From Stomorhina lunata (lineage: Eukaryota; Arthropoda; Insecta; Diptera; Rhiniidae), in contig OW121741.1 in the NCBI GenBank assembly GCA_933228675.1, positions 23,465,724-23,529,723 of the forward strand: a DNA stretch of 64,000 nt. Reading direction: 5' to 3'. The notes beneath the pieces are model-generated. The model was given only the letters and a program-made list of their open reading frames with translations. It had not been told where the DNA came from and searched no databases. The translations under genes and the position numbers were made by a program. Shown piece after piece: positions 1-11,942 of this stretch (positions are counted from its first letter, which is position 1; each line of letters opens with the position of its first letter).

Positions 1-32
1 GTATTAATTTAAATCTTATATTCTTAAACGAG

Positions 33-34
<2 letters not shown>

Positions 35-66
<32 letters not shown>
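35..66. repeat. (TA)n microsatellite
   Basis: About 16 TA units directly after the 5' end of Helitron-like copy 1. Copy 2 has a longer TA tract at the same position, so it belongs to the element. Confidence 0.9.
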
Positions 67-72
<6 letters not shown>

Positions 73-756
73 GCTATCTCGAAAACGGCTCTAACGATTT
101 GGATAAAATTTGGACAGTGGGTATCTTTTTTGATGTATAGGTCGAAGAAGAAGGGACTTTTGGAACTTTTACCTCTAAGAGGGTAAAAACGGGTAAAAAT
201 CGAAAACGCTATATCTCCTAAAGTAATAGGTATAGAAACAAAATTAAAATTACGTTTTAAACAGCTTTGAAAATAAGCGGACAGGTGTTTGGTACTTTTT
301 TGAAACTATGTCCGATAGGGGGTAAAAAAGGGTGAAAATAGTTTTTTTTTTTGCACCTTTTTAACCCACTCTTATATTTTAAACTAAAGAATATAGAAAG
401 AAACTTGGTACTGCAATCAATAGATGTAAAAGAAACATGAAACTCGTACTTGGTACTTTTTTTGATTTTGGAGCCAAAATGGGTAAAAAAGGGATAAAAT
501 GATAACTTTGGAGCCAAAATGGGTAAAAAAGGGATAAAATGATAACTTAACATCTCCAAAGTAATATGAATAGGAACATTAGACATTATGTTAAATGCGT
601 TTTAAAAAAATGTACCGAATTCAATTGGCACCAAAAAAGTACCAAATATACATATGGAACTTTTAGAAATTAGGGAATAAAAAGGGGGAAAATTAGTATT
701 ATTTTAAACAAATGAATGTTTGTCTGTATGTATGTTCTTTATAGAATAGTAAACTG

Positions 757-1470
757 TGAATTTGATCATGTTATGCTCTTTAGCGAAGATGTTGCAGTTA
801 AGCCGGCGAAGGTTTTTAAGTTGATAAGACTAATTTCCGACAGATGGCGCCACTGAAAATTACTAAAAATTAATTAAATCGTAAACTGTACATTTGATCA
901 TGTTATGATCTTTAGCAAAGTTGTAGCGCATGAGCCGACGAAGGCTTTGTAGTTGGTATGCATAATTTCCGACAGGTGGCGCTACAGAATCTTACTCAAA
1001 GTCAATTTAATCGTAATCTGAAATCAAAAATCATGCTACAATCTTTAGCAAAGTTGTTGCACATGAGCCGACGAAGGTTTCTTAGTTGGTATGAAGAAAT
1101 TTCGACAGGTGGCGCCACTGAAATTTACTCAAAGTCAATTTAATCATGCTATAATCTTCAGCAAAGTTGTTTCGGATAAGCCGAAGAAGGTTTATGAATT
1201 GGAATGAGCAAAGTCCGACAGGTGTCGCCACAGAAAATTACTCAAAGTGAATAAAATCGTAAATTGTGCATTTGATCATGTTACAATCATAAGCAAAGTT
1301 GTTACGAATAAGCAGACAAAGGTTTCTTATATGGTATGAACAACTTCAGGTGGCGCCACTGCAAACTACTCAAAGTGAATTAAATCGTAAACTGTGCATT
1401 TGATCAGACTATAATCTTTAGCAAAGTTGTTGCGCATGAGTTGAGTTCCAAAATTATTCGAAATGAGTTA
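757..1470 (+). repeat. Internal ~130-bp tandem repeats of Helitron-like copy 1
   Basis: About six imperfect units. Landmarks recur in order: TTTGATCATG, ATCTTTAGCAAAGTTG, GAGCCGACGAAGG, then the dyad GGTGGCGCCACT, then ACTCAAAGT. The TGATCATG-type landmark falls near 757, 891, 1027, 1143, 1270 and 1400. The same unit is found in copies 2 and 3. The arrangement resembles the central tandem repeats described for Drosophila DINE-TR1 elements, but homology to those is not established here. Confidence 0.8.
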
Positions 1471-1733
1471 AACTGTAAACTATGCAAACTATGTGTCGGT
1501 CGGACAAAATAAATCAAATAATTCAAAATTAACTGAATATTTCTACAATGTCTTTCCTCTAAATTTATTTTAGCACTTTATAATATAAAATATATAAAAA
1601 CTTTAAAATTTTCCTCAAAATGCTTATCATAAAGCTCCGAGCAAGGCTCGGTCAACCAGGTACTGTTTATATTAATTTTAGTATTATTATTAGTTGTGTT
1701 TTAAGTATTAGTATGGTAAGTGGTAGTTTCAAA

Positions 1734-2866
1734 CTTCTTCTTCTTCTGTTATCCTTGACTCCCAGTGGAGCATAGGGCCTCAACCATCCTTTTATATCGG
1801 ACTCTATTGCGAGATGTTAGGCATACATCATTCCATGAATAGTTTGCTGCTTGTAACTCCGCATCAATTGAACTTCTCCACGTTCTAGCAGGTGCACCAA
1901 CACGACGGCCGCTTCCTTGTGGATTCCAACGAAGCGCTTGTCGAGCAATGTTGGTATTTGGCCTTCGAAGTGTGTGGCCTATCCATCGCCATTTCCGTTA
2001 ACATACCTCTGTGGAAGCAGGGATTCGGCCATTCATTTCATTTCTTATGCGATTCGGCCACCATATATTAAGAATTTGTCTTAAGCATTTGTTTGTAAAG
2101 GTTTGCAGTCGTTTATCGATGGCATTTGTGCGTTTCCATGTTTCGCAGCCGTAATACAGGATGGACTTGACATTCGAGTTATATATTCGTAACTTAGTTG
2201 TTGTTGATATTTGCCGAGATTTCCAAATTGCTCGAAGAATGCCGAATGCAGATTTTGCCTTATTAATACGCGATTTAATATCCTCGTCTGCACCACCTTT
2301 TGTAGTTACTAAACTTCCCAGGTAATTGAAGGTATCTACACGCAGAATAACCTCGTTATTCACATTGATGTGTGTCAACGGATTTGCGCCATAGCCTCCA
2401 GGCATAATCTTTGTCTTCGAAATATTAATTTCAAGACCAGCTATACGAGATTCAGCAGTAATAGCGTTAGTATTCTCTTGAAGGTGGCCAGAGCTTAGAA
2501 GACATACGTCATCGGCATATACCAAGTCCTCAAGTTGTTTAAAGGGTGTCCATTGGATACCGTGTTTACCATTTAGATGTTGTCGATGACAAGGATAAAA
2601 AGTATAGGTGATAATATGCATCCTTGTCTTACTCCAGTAGTAACATCGAACGGATCTGATAGTTTACCCTTGTGTAGGACTCGACTTTTAAAATCAACGT
2701 ACATTGCCCGGATTAAGTTGAGAATTTTCGTCGGCATGTTACGATTTTCTAAAATTCTCCATAGATAGCTTCTACTGACACTGTCGAAGGCCTTCATAAA
2801 GTCGATAAATGCTAGGTAAATAGGAGTGCGGAATTCATTACATTGCTCTAATACTATTCTAAAGCT
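1734..2866 (-). pseudogene. 5'-truncated RTE-like LINE reverse transcriptase relic
   Basis: Read on the minus strand this is the C-terminal half of a non-LTR reverse transcriptase. In order: PIYLAFIDFMKAFDSV (about 2840-2770), GVRQGCILSPILF, the YADDVCLLS catalytic motif (about 2524-2498), GLEINISKTKIM, FNYLGSLVTTKGG, SILYYGCETW, then WRWIGHTLRR and a stop at 1749-1751. The 3' UTR is only about 15 bp and ends in a (GAA)n tail, which fits RTE-type LINEs. Lesions: a frameshift near 2590 between the LSPILF block and YADD, and an in-frame TAA just before the RKWRWIGH block (about 1998-2000). The 5' part, including the endonuclease, is absent upstream of about 2866. Dead. The same 3' end recurs as a 48-bp insertion at 35066-35113. 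Confidence 0.9.
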
Positions 2867-3569
2867 TCACAATTTTAAATAATACATCTTTTCTAACATT
2901 AACCTATTTTGCACTTTTCACTATATCTCATCATTCTAATAAAATTCATATACCAAATTTATCTATTTAGTTCTTCAAAAACACATTCATAAATAAATAA
3001 ATACGTATTCAGAAGACATTTTCCACATTTCCACTTTTCCCTTAACTTTGCATTATTTACCCTAAAGTGTATTTGCATTATTCATACACATGTATTTACT
3101 TAAAATACACATACATACATGTGTAATGTAAAGTTAAATATAAAATTCATAAGTAGATTAAGTCAAGTTTGTTTTACTTACTGAGTAAAAAAAATAGCAA
3201 TAAATATTATATTGTCATAAACAAACAAACTTTAGCCCACTTTCTCTTCATATCTCTCCTTGTCAATAACTCATACTTACACATTTAAAAGTTTTACAGT
3301 TAGAAAACTTTAAAAAGTTTTAAAGGTTTTGAATATGCACGAATGTGGTAAGAGAATGTTTATGGATGTGTGTAATCGTACAAATGTAATAAATGAAGAA
3401 ATTATGGTTTTTATTTCAGAGAAAATCGGTAGGAGATATTTATATTAAATTAACTTCAAATAATTCTTCTTATGAATTTTATTAAGATAAAAGATTTGCA
3501 GATTAAATGAAGAGAATTGTACCAAATATCGTAATTTATTAATGTTATTTTTTAAAAAGAAGGTTAAGA
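2867..3569. other. A+T-rich sequence, no gene seen
   Basis: Low-complexity A/T-rich DNA between the LINE relic and satellite A. No frame, RNA gene or recognisable repeat end found. Confidence 0.6.
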
Positions 3570-4640
3570 AACTTTTAAAAAATTTCCTATAAAAATAAGA
3601 AATTTTTGAAAAATTTCCTATAATAGTAGGAAATTTTTGAAAAATTTCCTATAATAGTAGGAAATTTTTGAAAATTTTCCTATAATAGTAGGAAATTTTT
3701 GACAAATTTCCTATAAAAATATGAAATTTTTAAAAAATTTCCTATAAAATTAAGAAATTTTTGACAAATTTCCTATAATAGTACGAAATTTTTGAAAAAT
3801 TTCCTATAATAGTAGGAAATTTTTGAAAAATTTTCTATTAGAGTAGGAAATTTGTGAGAAATTTGCTATTATAGAAGGAAATTTTTGAAAAATTTCCTTT
3901 AAAAATAGGAAATTTTTTAAAAATTTCCTATAAAAATAGACAATTTTTTAAAAACTTCCTATAAAAATATGAAATTTTTGAAAAATTTCCTATAAAAATA
4001 ATTAATTTTTTAAAAATTTCCTATAAAAATAGAAAAATTTTTAAAAACTTCCTACAAAAATAGGAAATTTTTGAAAAATTTCCTATAAAAATAGGAAATG
4101 TTTAAAAAATTTCCTATAAAAATAATTAATTTTTGAAAAATTTCCCGTAAAAATAGGAAATTTTTGAAAAATTTCCTTTAAAAATAGGAAATTTTTGAAA
4201 AATTTCCTTTAAAAATAGGAAATTTTTGAAAAATTTCCTTTAAAAATAGGAAATTTTTGAAAAATTTCCTTTAAAAATAGGAAATTTTTGAAACATTTCC
4301 TTTAAAAATAGGAAATTTTTAAAAAATTTCCTTTAAAAATAGGAAATTTTTGAAAAATTTCCTTTATAAATAGGAAATTTTTGAGAAATTTCCTATACAA
4401 ATAAGAAATTTTTGAAAAATTTTCTATAAAAATAAAAAATTTTTGAAAAATTTCCTATAAAAATAAAAAATTTTTGAAAAATTTCCTATAAAAATAAGAA
4501 ATTTTTAAAAAATTTTCTATAAAAATAAGAATTTTTTGAAAAATTTCCTATAAAAATAAGAAATTTTTGAAAATTTTCCCATAAAAATAAAAAACTTTTG
4601 AAAATGTTTATATAAAAAAATAAAATTTTTTAAAATTTCA
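3570..4640 (+). repeat. Satellite A, diverged forward array (31-bp unit)
   Basis: About 34 diverged monomers of the unit GGAAATTTTT-G-AAAAATTTCC plus a TATAAAAATA spacer. The unit holds a hairpin with 10-bp arms extending to 13 bp in perfect copies. Many monomers carry point changes (AAGAAATTT, TTTAAAAATAGG variants), so the array is older or less homogenised than the array of the same family at 52.7-55.1 kb. Confidence 0.9.
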
Positions 4641-4659
4641 TATTTTATGAAGATTTTTG

Positions 4660-6655
4660 TTAAAAATTTTCAATTTTTATAAAAAAATTTTTAAAAATTT
4701 CTTATTTTTATGGGAAATTTTTATATGAAGTTTTTAAAAAATTTATAGAAATTTATAGAAAATTTTTCAGAAAAATCTTATTTTTATAGGAAAGTTTTCA
4801 AAAATTTCTAATTTTTAGGAAAGTCTTTAGTCTTATTTTTATAGAAAAGTTTCAAAAAAAATTCCAATTTTTTTAGAAATTTTTTTGTTATTGTTAAAGA
4901 AAATTTCTGAAAATTAAACAAAAAATTCATATTTTTATAGTAAATTTTTTAAAAATTTCTTAGTTTTATACGAAACTTTTGAAAAACTTCTTATTTTTGT
5001 AGGAAATTTTATAAAAATTTCTTATTTTTATAGAAAATTTTTGAAAAACTTCTTGTTTTTATAGAAAATTTTTCAAAGATTTCTTATTTTTATAGGAAAT
5101 TTTTCAAAAATTTCTTATTTTTATAGGAAATTTTTCAAAAATTTCTTATTTTTATAGGAAATTTTTCAAAAATTTCTTATTTTTATAGGAAATTTTTCAA
5201 AAATTTCTTTTTTTTTCAGAAAAATATTGAAAAGTTTTGAAGAATTTCTTATTTTTACAGGAAATTTTTGAAAAATTTCTTATTTTTATAGGAAATTTTA
5301 AAAAATTTTTTTATTTTTAAAGGAAATTTTTTAAAATTTTCTTATTTTTATTTTTGAAAAATTTCTTATTTTTATAGGAAATTTTTCAAAAATTTCTTAT
5401 TTTTATAGGAAATTTTTCAAAAATTTCTTTTTTTTTTTTCAGAAAAATATTGAAAAGTTTTGAAGAATTTCTTATTTTTATAGGAAATTTTTGAAAAATT
5501 TCTTATTTTTATAGGAAATTTTTGAAAAATTTCTTATTTTTATAGAAAATTTTTAAAAATTTTCTTATTTTTATAGGAAATTTTTTAAAATTTTTATAGG
5601 AAATTTTAAAAAAATTTCTTATTTTTATAGAAAATTTTTGAAAAACTTCTTGTTTTTATAGAAAATTTTTCAAAGATTTCTTATTTTTATAGGAAATTTT
5701 TCAAAAATTTCTTATTTTTATAGGAAAATTTTCAAAATTTTCAGAAGAATATTGAAAAGTTTTGAAGAATTTCTTGTTTTTATATGAAATTTTTTAAATT
5801 TTCTTATTTTTATAGGAAATTTTTGAAAATTTTCTTATTTTTATAGGAAATTTTTGAAAATTTTCTTATTTTTGTAGGAAATTTTTTAAAATTTTCTTAT
5901 TTTTATTTTTGAAAAATTTCTTATTTTTATAGGAAATTTTTGAAAAATTTCTAATTTTTATAGAAAATTTTTGAAAATGTTTTTATTTTTATAGGAAATT
6001 TTTGAAAAATTTATAATTTTTATAGGAAATTTTTGAATAATTTCTCATTTTTATAGGAAATTTTTTAAATATCTTTATTTTTATAAGAAATTTTTCAAAA
6101 ATCTCTTATTTTTTAGGAAATTTTTGAAAAATTTCTTATTTTTATAGAAAATTTTTGAAATTTTTTTTTTTGGAAAATTTCTTATATTCATAGGAAATTT
6201 GAAAAAATTTCTTATTTTTATAGGAAATTTTGTGGAAAATTTCTTATTTTTATAAGAAATTTTTTTATTTTTATAAGAAATTTTTGAAAAATCTCTTATT
6301 TTTTTTAGGAAATTTCTGAAAAATTTCCTATTTTGATAAGAAAATTTTGAAAACTTTCTTATTTTTATGGGAAATTTTTAAAAATTTCTTATTTGTATAG
6401 AAAAATTTTCTAAAAATATTTTTATTTTAATAGAAAAAGTTTAAAACATTTTTTATTTAAATGGAAATTTTTAAAAAATTTCTTATTTTTATAGGAAATT
6501 TTTTAAAAATTTGTTTTATTTTGTAGAAAATTTTTGAAAAATTCCTTACTTTTTTAGGAAATTTTTTAAAATTTTTTTTAGGAAAATTAAGAAATATTTC
6601 TTATTTTTTTAGAAAATTTTTGAATTATTTCTTATTTTTAGTTAAATATTTTTGA
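4660..6655 (-). repeat. Satellite A, diverged inverted array
   Basis: The same 31-bp family as the preceding array but in reverse complement (TATTTTTATAGG, then AAATTTTTCAAAAATTTC). Orientation switches near 4640-4680. Variant blocks recur: CAGAAAAATATTGAAAAG appears near 5218, 5441 and 5741, and the block at about 5039-5090 returns near 5635-5690. This points to higher-order duplication of roughly 600 bp. Confidence 0.88.
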
Positions 6656-7954
6656 AAGCAAATTTTCTTTTTATCTAATAAAAAGATGAAGAAAACAATT
6701 AAAAAAAGTTAATTTAATTCTACTTATATAACATAATCTGGAAGAATGTTCTAAGAAAAAAGAAAACTAAAATAACATTTGAGAAAACTTATTAATATTT
6801 TCATATATCCTTAGAGAAATACCTTGTACTTGTTCTATTTGTGCCGAATATTTTTTTGCTTTTATTTTCATTTCCTGTTCTTTTCAAAAAAACAAAAAAA
6901 CTTAAATCCCCTGATAGCATTTAACATTTTAACATGATTTCAATCAACAAGTTGTGCTCATATGTGCGTATCTTCTAGAATTGAGATCCTGGGTTCATTC
7001 ATACATTTATTCACTTCACTTAAACGTTGTTCAATTTCCAATTTTTTTTTCTGGCACTATTTTCATTTTCTATTCAACACATAAGAATTTCTATTTGATT
7101 TTGATTCTTCTTTTTTGTTCGTTTTGTACCATTTCAAAACTGATTTTAAGTACATTGATTTTTATTCAATGTATTCCTCTATCATCATTGAGTGTATTGA
7201 GTTTTTCATTTTTTTTTTTTTGAGCTTTTTACAACTTGATTTACATATGAATAAAATTTCTATGTGATTTTATTTCTATATATGTTATGTATATTCTGAC
7301 GATTTTATAGAACATCAATTCGTTTTCATTATTCCCTTTATATGCCAAATAAGAGCAGCAGAAGCAGTAGCATTTTCATTCAATCTTTATATAGATTTCA
7401 TTGATATGTAGTTATGTCCTGGGTAGGAGTAAACTAAGGAATAAGTTTTCATTGCGAATCCCTTGCCAGCGTGTAACTAGGAATAATGTCTCATGAAATC
7501 TACATAAATTGAATTTTCTTCTTAGCCATTTTCATTTTTTTTCTTTCTATTTCTATTCAAACGTTTTTGCCTTATTTTAAGTATGTAAATGTTTAAATTG
7601 ACATGTTATCTATGTTTTATAAATATTTAATGTGATGTTAGTGAAATGTAAATGAAGTTGGATATAGATAGATCTTTGGATAGAGTATGGCGCTTATTAA
7701 TTGAGTTATACTTAGGTAAAAGAACTAGAAATAAATTGAAGTGGGAATTAAACTTAATGGGGTTTTGGAAGATTTCTTTTGTTATTATTCAAAAGAAAGA
7801 TAAGTAGTTAATTTATGGAAAATTTAAGAAGAAACTAAATAATGATAACAATATAGACAACATGTAAAAATTACAATAGCCAGTCAAGTCTGACTCTTCA
7901 ATACCTATCCCCACTAAGATCTAATACAAACCAATTGTCGATATACATATATTA
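6656..7954. other. A+T-rich sequence, possibly with a degenerate DINE 3' end
   Basis: No coding region recognised; the single 89-residue open frame is hydrophobic low-complexity sequence. Near 7878-7897 the stem-like AGCCAGTCAAGTCTGACT followed by AATACC resembles, in reverse, the hairpin plus GGTAT of the DINE 3' ends elsewhere in the window. Too diverged to call firmly. Confidence 0.4.
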
Positions 7955-7956
7955 TA

Positions 7957-9155
7957 AAGGGTAGTTAAATTGTAAGGGCCGTTGTTGAATGTGAACCACA
8001 CCTAAACGCCAAGTTTTTTTCCGAATTTTATTTGACATTTCTCTATTTCAGACTTACTCAATTTGAACCATGGAGAGATACACAATCCAACAACGTGTTA
8101 AAGTTATCCAGACTTATTATGAAAATGGGCGTTGAAATCAAAATGCATATCATGCACTTCGTGATTTTGTTGGTCAAATTGATTGTCCAAATGTGCGTAC
8201 AATCGCAAAAATCGTGGAAAAATTCGAGCAAACCGGGTCTGTAGAAGATGTGAGAACACCAGTGCACAGCTCGTACTGCAGAAAACAGCCAACTCGTCGT
8301 CGTGCCCAACAATTGCACCTCTCACGCTCGTCGTTGATGAACATTATACATAAAGACTTGCATTTACACGCTTACAAGGTGCAATTGGCTCAAGAACTAA
8401 AGCCTGTTGACCATTCCAAACGTCGTGAATGGGCAGAATGGTGGCAAGAAATGGCAACAGTGGATGATCAATTTTCGAAGAAAACCATCTTCAGTGATGG
8501 AGCACATTTTCTAAGAGTGATTATCAAAAAACCAATGCACCCACAAAGAGTGACTGTTTGGTGCGGTTTATGGGCTGGCGGCATAATCGGGCCGTATTTT
8601 TTCCAAAAAGAGGCCAGTCAGGCAGTTACTGTGAATGGTGTTCGATTTCGTGAGGTGATAACGAACTTTTTATGGCCCGAATTGGAAGATATCGATGGAC
8701 GATATGTGGTTTCAGCAGGACGGTGCCACTTGCCACACAGCTAACGAAACAATGGCACTTTTACGTAACAAATTCAATGGCCGTGTTATCTCACGTAATG
8801 GCGATGTCAATTGGCCGCCAAGATCATGTGATTTGACATCGTTGGACTTTTTTCTTTGGGGTTATTTGAAAGAAAAGGTGTACGTCGATAAGCCAGCAAC
8901 AATTTTAGAGCTAAAGGATGAGATAATTCGGTACATTAACGGCATAGAACCTTCATTATGCCTCAGGGTCATCGAAAATTTGGACCATCGGATGGAGGTA
9001 TGCCGCCGTGGTCGCGGCGCCCATTTGGCCGATATTTTCTTCTAAACATAATTGAGTAATACCAATATATCATAATAAAATAAAACTACAATAATTTCCT
9101 AAATAGTTTGTGTTTTATTCAAAATCAACATCGGCCCTTGAAATTTAACCACCCG
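7957..9155 (+). mobile_element. Mariner-like transposon, copy A
   Basis: A 1199-bp element with inverted ends. The left end starts AA-GGGTAGTTAAATT and the right end, read inward, TC-GGGTGGTTAAATT; both continue with an AAGGGCCG block and match at about 28 of 32 positions. TA dinucleotides flank it at 7955-7956 and 9156-9157, the usual Tc1/mariner target duplication. It contains one transposase frame with lesions and an AATAAA at about 9074. Copy B at 38.5 kb has the same protein type but different TIRs, so the two are different families of one clade. Confidence 0.9.
8070..9045 (+). pseudogene. Mariner-like transposase, broken (copy A)
   Basis: The frame opens at ATG 8070 (MERYTIQQRVKVIQTYY), an N-terminal helix-turn-helix segment of the type found in insect Tc1/mariner-like transposases. 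It is interrupted by TGA at 8133-8135, then reads on as NVRTIAKIVEKFEQTGSV. It keeps the first catalytic aspartate (FSDGAHF), then TVWCGLWAGGIIGPYFF. A frameshift near 8690 precedes FQQDGATCHTA and PPRSCDLTSLDFFLWGY, which carry the second and third aspartates, with 36 residues between them. Compared with copy B, about 18 residues are missing after SDGAHF, and the linker after RTPVHSS also looks shortened. It cannot encode an active enzyme. Confidence 0.9.
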
Positions 9156-9157
9156 AT

Positions 9158-9629
9158 ACATGTTGAAATTTTTTGTAATTAATAGAGATATACCACTACC
9201 CAAGTTTCTTCAAAAAAAAAATACATCTAACACTTAAGTTGCCGATAAACCTAACACATATTCTTCTCTATCTCCTCTAGGGGAACAATTTGGCTAGAAA
9301 TTATTATATAACTCAACAACTAAATTACTTGGTATCTACTTCATAAATTGTTGCCAATAAAAACAACCAGAAATTATCAATAATATCTACAAACATGTTG
9401 TGTTATTCGATACACTCTCCCAACCATAAACATTGTCAATGACAATAGATGTCCAAGATGAAAATAACTAAAGGTGTTAAATGATATGATAACAAGGACA
9501 CTGTAAGGAAAACTCAATAAGTAAATAAAAGTGTGGTTAAGGCGAATTTTAGATACCCTTCTACAATCATACTTTTACTATCTATGCCAATGATACCTAA
9601 CTCACATCGATTAACCCACAAATTGAGTC
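9158..9629. other. A+T-rich sequence, no feature seen
   Basis: Unique-looking A/T-rich DNA between the mariner-like element and the 12-bp satellite. Confidence 0.5.
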
Positions 9630-10575
9630 ATTGACTCAGACATACCAATATAAACTTAGACAAAGACTAAGACATAGACTAAGACATAAACTAAGACAAG
9701 GACTAATACATAGACTAATTCATAAACTAAGACAAGGACTAACACATAGACTAATTCATAAACTAAGACATAGACTACGACATATACTAAGACATAGACT
9801 AAGGCATAGACTAAGACATGGACTAAGTCATAGACTAAGACATAGACTAAAGCATAGACTAAGACATAGACTAAGACATAGACTAAGACATAGACTAAGA
9901 CATAGACTAAGACATAGGCTAAGACATAGACTAAGACATAGACTAAGACATAGACTAAAAGATAGACTAAGACATAGACTAAGACATAGACTAAGACATA
10001 GACTAAGACATAGACTAAGACATAGACTAAGACATTGACTAAGACATAGACTAAGATATAAACTAAGACATAGACTAAGACATAGACTAAGACATAGACT
10101 AAGACATAGACTAAGACATAGACTAAGACATAGACTAAGACATAGACTAAGACATAGACTAAGACATAGACTAAGACATAGACTAAGACATAGACTAAGA
10201 CATAGACTAAGACATAGACTAAGACATAGACTAAGACATAGACTAAGACATAGACTAAGACATAGACTAAGACATAGACTAAGACATAGACTAAGACATA
10301 GACTAAGACATAGACTAAGACATAGACTAAGACATAGACTAAGACATAGACTAAGACATAGACTAAGACATAGACTAAGACATAGACTAAGACATAGACT
10401 AAGATATAGACTAAGACATAGACTAAGACATAGACTAAGACATAGTCTAATACATAGACTAAGACATAGACTAAGACATAGACTAAGACACAGACTAAGA
10501 CATAGATTAAGACATAGACTTAGACATAGATTAACATATAGACTAAGACATAGACTAAGGCACGGCCTAATATAA
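9630..10575 (+). repeat. 12-bp satellite, first array
   Basis: About 77 tandem copies of ACATAGACTAAG with scattered substitutions, most homogeneous from about 10030 to 10430 and more diverged at both ends. Because 12 is a multiple of 3 and some frames lack stops, long meaningless open frames cross it on both strands. The right boundary (AAGGCACGGCCTAATATAAAGACTG) matches the left boundary of the second array in reverse complement. Confidence 0.97.
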
Positions 10576-11942
10576 AGACTGATTTTTATCACAAAACTAT
10601 CAACTTTCTTCGTACATCATAAAGTCACAAACAGGTCAAATAAAATGACAAATTAATAATGCTTCCATATCTCAGACATCTAAAATTATGTGTGTAAAAG
10701 TGAAAATTGGAAAAGAAATTCTAAAAAAATACAATGTCTAAATAAGGGACAACAAAGATTCTGACACCCTGAAACATTTACATGAGAAACATACGATAAG
10801 TACCTAATGGCTGTAGTAACAATAGAATACAACAATGACACCATAGGGAAGTTGTAAAACCTGCAAGAAAAGGTGTCAGGAAAACAAGGAAATATTAGTA
10901 CGGTAAGAAAAAGGTGAGAACAACTATAATAAAACCAATGGTCAAATGATAAGAGGAGCTTACAACATGAAGTATGACACACAGTGGTAAAAGAGGAACA
11001 GCTTTCGATTTCCTGGAAAAAATACTTAATTCTAATAAATTATTCTTTTTCAGTCTCAATTAGAATTGTTCTTTTTTTTAACATTTTATTTAATATAAAA
11101 TCTCACATTCACCGTCCATCTTTATCCACTGTAACATCTCTAACAACCGTATCTAACACATTTAACATTTCTAACAAAACCTTTCAACAATGAGGTTTAC
11201 CTTTGAAGAAGGCGTCCCTCAGTTGGTGAAGTGTGAAAATGGTCAATTAAAGAGAATTGTTAAAGCGTTTGGCTTTGCAACATATAACTAAACGTAATAT
11301 AACACTCAAAGGTGTTAGACGTCTAACAGTTGAACTAATTGTCTGTTGGTCAGTTTGTCTGTCTGTCTGCTCATTTGTCTGCTTTCCCACCTGACGCCTC
11401 GTGGTCTGTGAATCTGTTTCTAACATAACAACTAGTTAAGCCAAGCATTTATATTGAAGTTGAACTACCTTTCATTTAGCACAGACACACCTACATATGT
11501 ATATGAACAGTTATTTATAAAATACACAGACACTTAAACATACATTTACTTTTACATGGATACTCGTATTGAAATATACACGCACATTTAAACATTTAGA
11601 ATATTCGACTGGCATATATATATTTAATGGGGCCAATGTCTGACATTAATTGCTGCAATTAAAAGCACACAAAGTTGACAGCTTCCATACAGAAATATAC
11701 ACGCAAACACAGTCAAAACGTTTAATGTTTATATGACAACGGCAGCAATAACAACAAAAGTACTTAAACTCAATATAGACATCAATATATACATTAACCG
11801 AAACACTTATACACACATATCTACTATACTTGACCATATAACTAGAGTGAAAATTGGGAAGGGAAGACTTGGCAGTTATTGAGATACATAGAAAGACCTT
11901 AGAATAAGGAAAATAGGTATCTTGTTACTCAAAACTGTGTAT
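10576..11942. other. Spacer between the two inverted 12-bp arrays
   Basis: About 1.4 kb of A/T-rich DNA. A short TCTG-rich stretch lies near 11337-11380 (TTTGTCTGTCTGTCTGCTC). No gene seen; open frames of 60-100 codons on both strands show no family resemblance. Confidence 0.5.

Larger units (their letters stand above)
12..1662 (+). mobile_element. Helitron-like non-autonomous element, copy 1
   Basis: The left end is A|TCTTATATTC, i.e. a 5'-TC start after a host A, as expected of Helitrons. The right end carries a hairpin with 6-bp arms CCGAGC/GCTCGG around AAG at about 1637-1651, followed by TCAACCAGGTA. The body shares several hundred bases with copies at 19.9-21.6 kb and 30.0-32.0 kb. Order: end, (TA)n, a leader with GGGTAAAAA-type motifs, a 40-bp tandem duplication at about 468-547 not seen in copy 2, six ~130-bp internal repeats, hairpin. 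There is no Rep/helicase frame, so it would depend on an autonomous partner. Helitron assignment rests on end structure, and the expected CTRR terminus is not clear, so a related rolling-circle class is possible. Confidence 0.7.

Noticed and set aside
6954..7223. 89-codon hydrophobic frame
   Set aside because: Phe/Leu/Ser-rich product of T-rich DNA, no homology or context.
9631..10592. Open frames of 135 and 254 codons across the first 12-bp array
   Set aside because: A 12-bp unit with stop-free frames gives endless tetrapeptide repeats; no gene signal.
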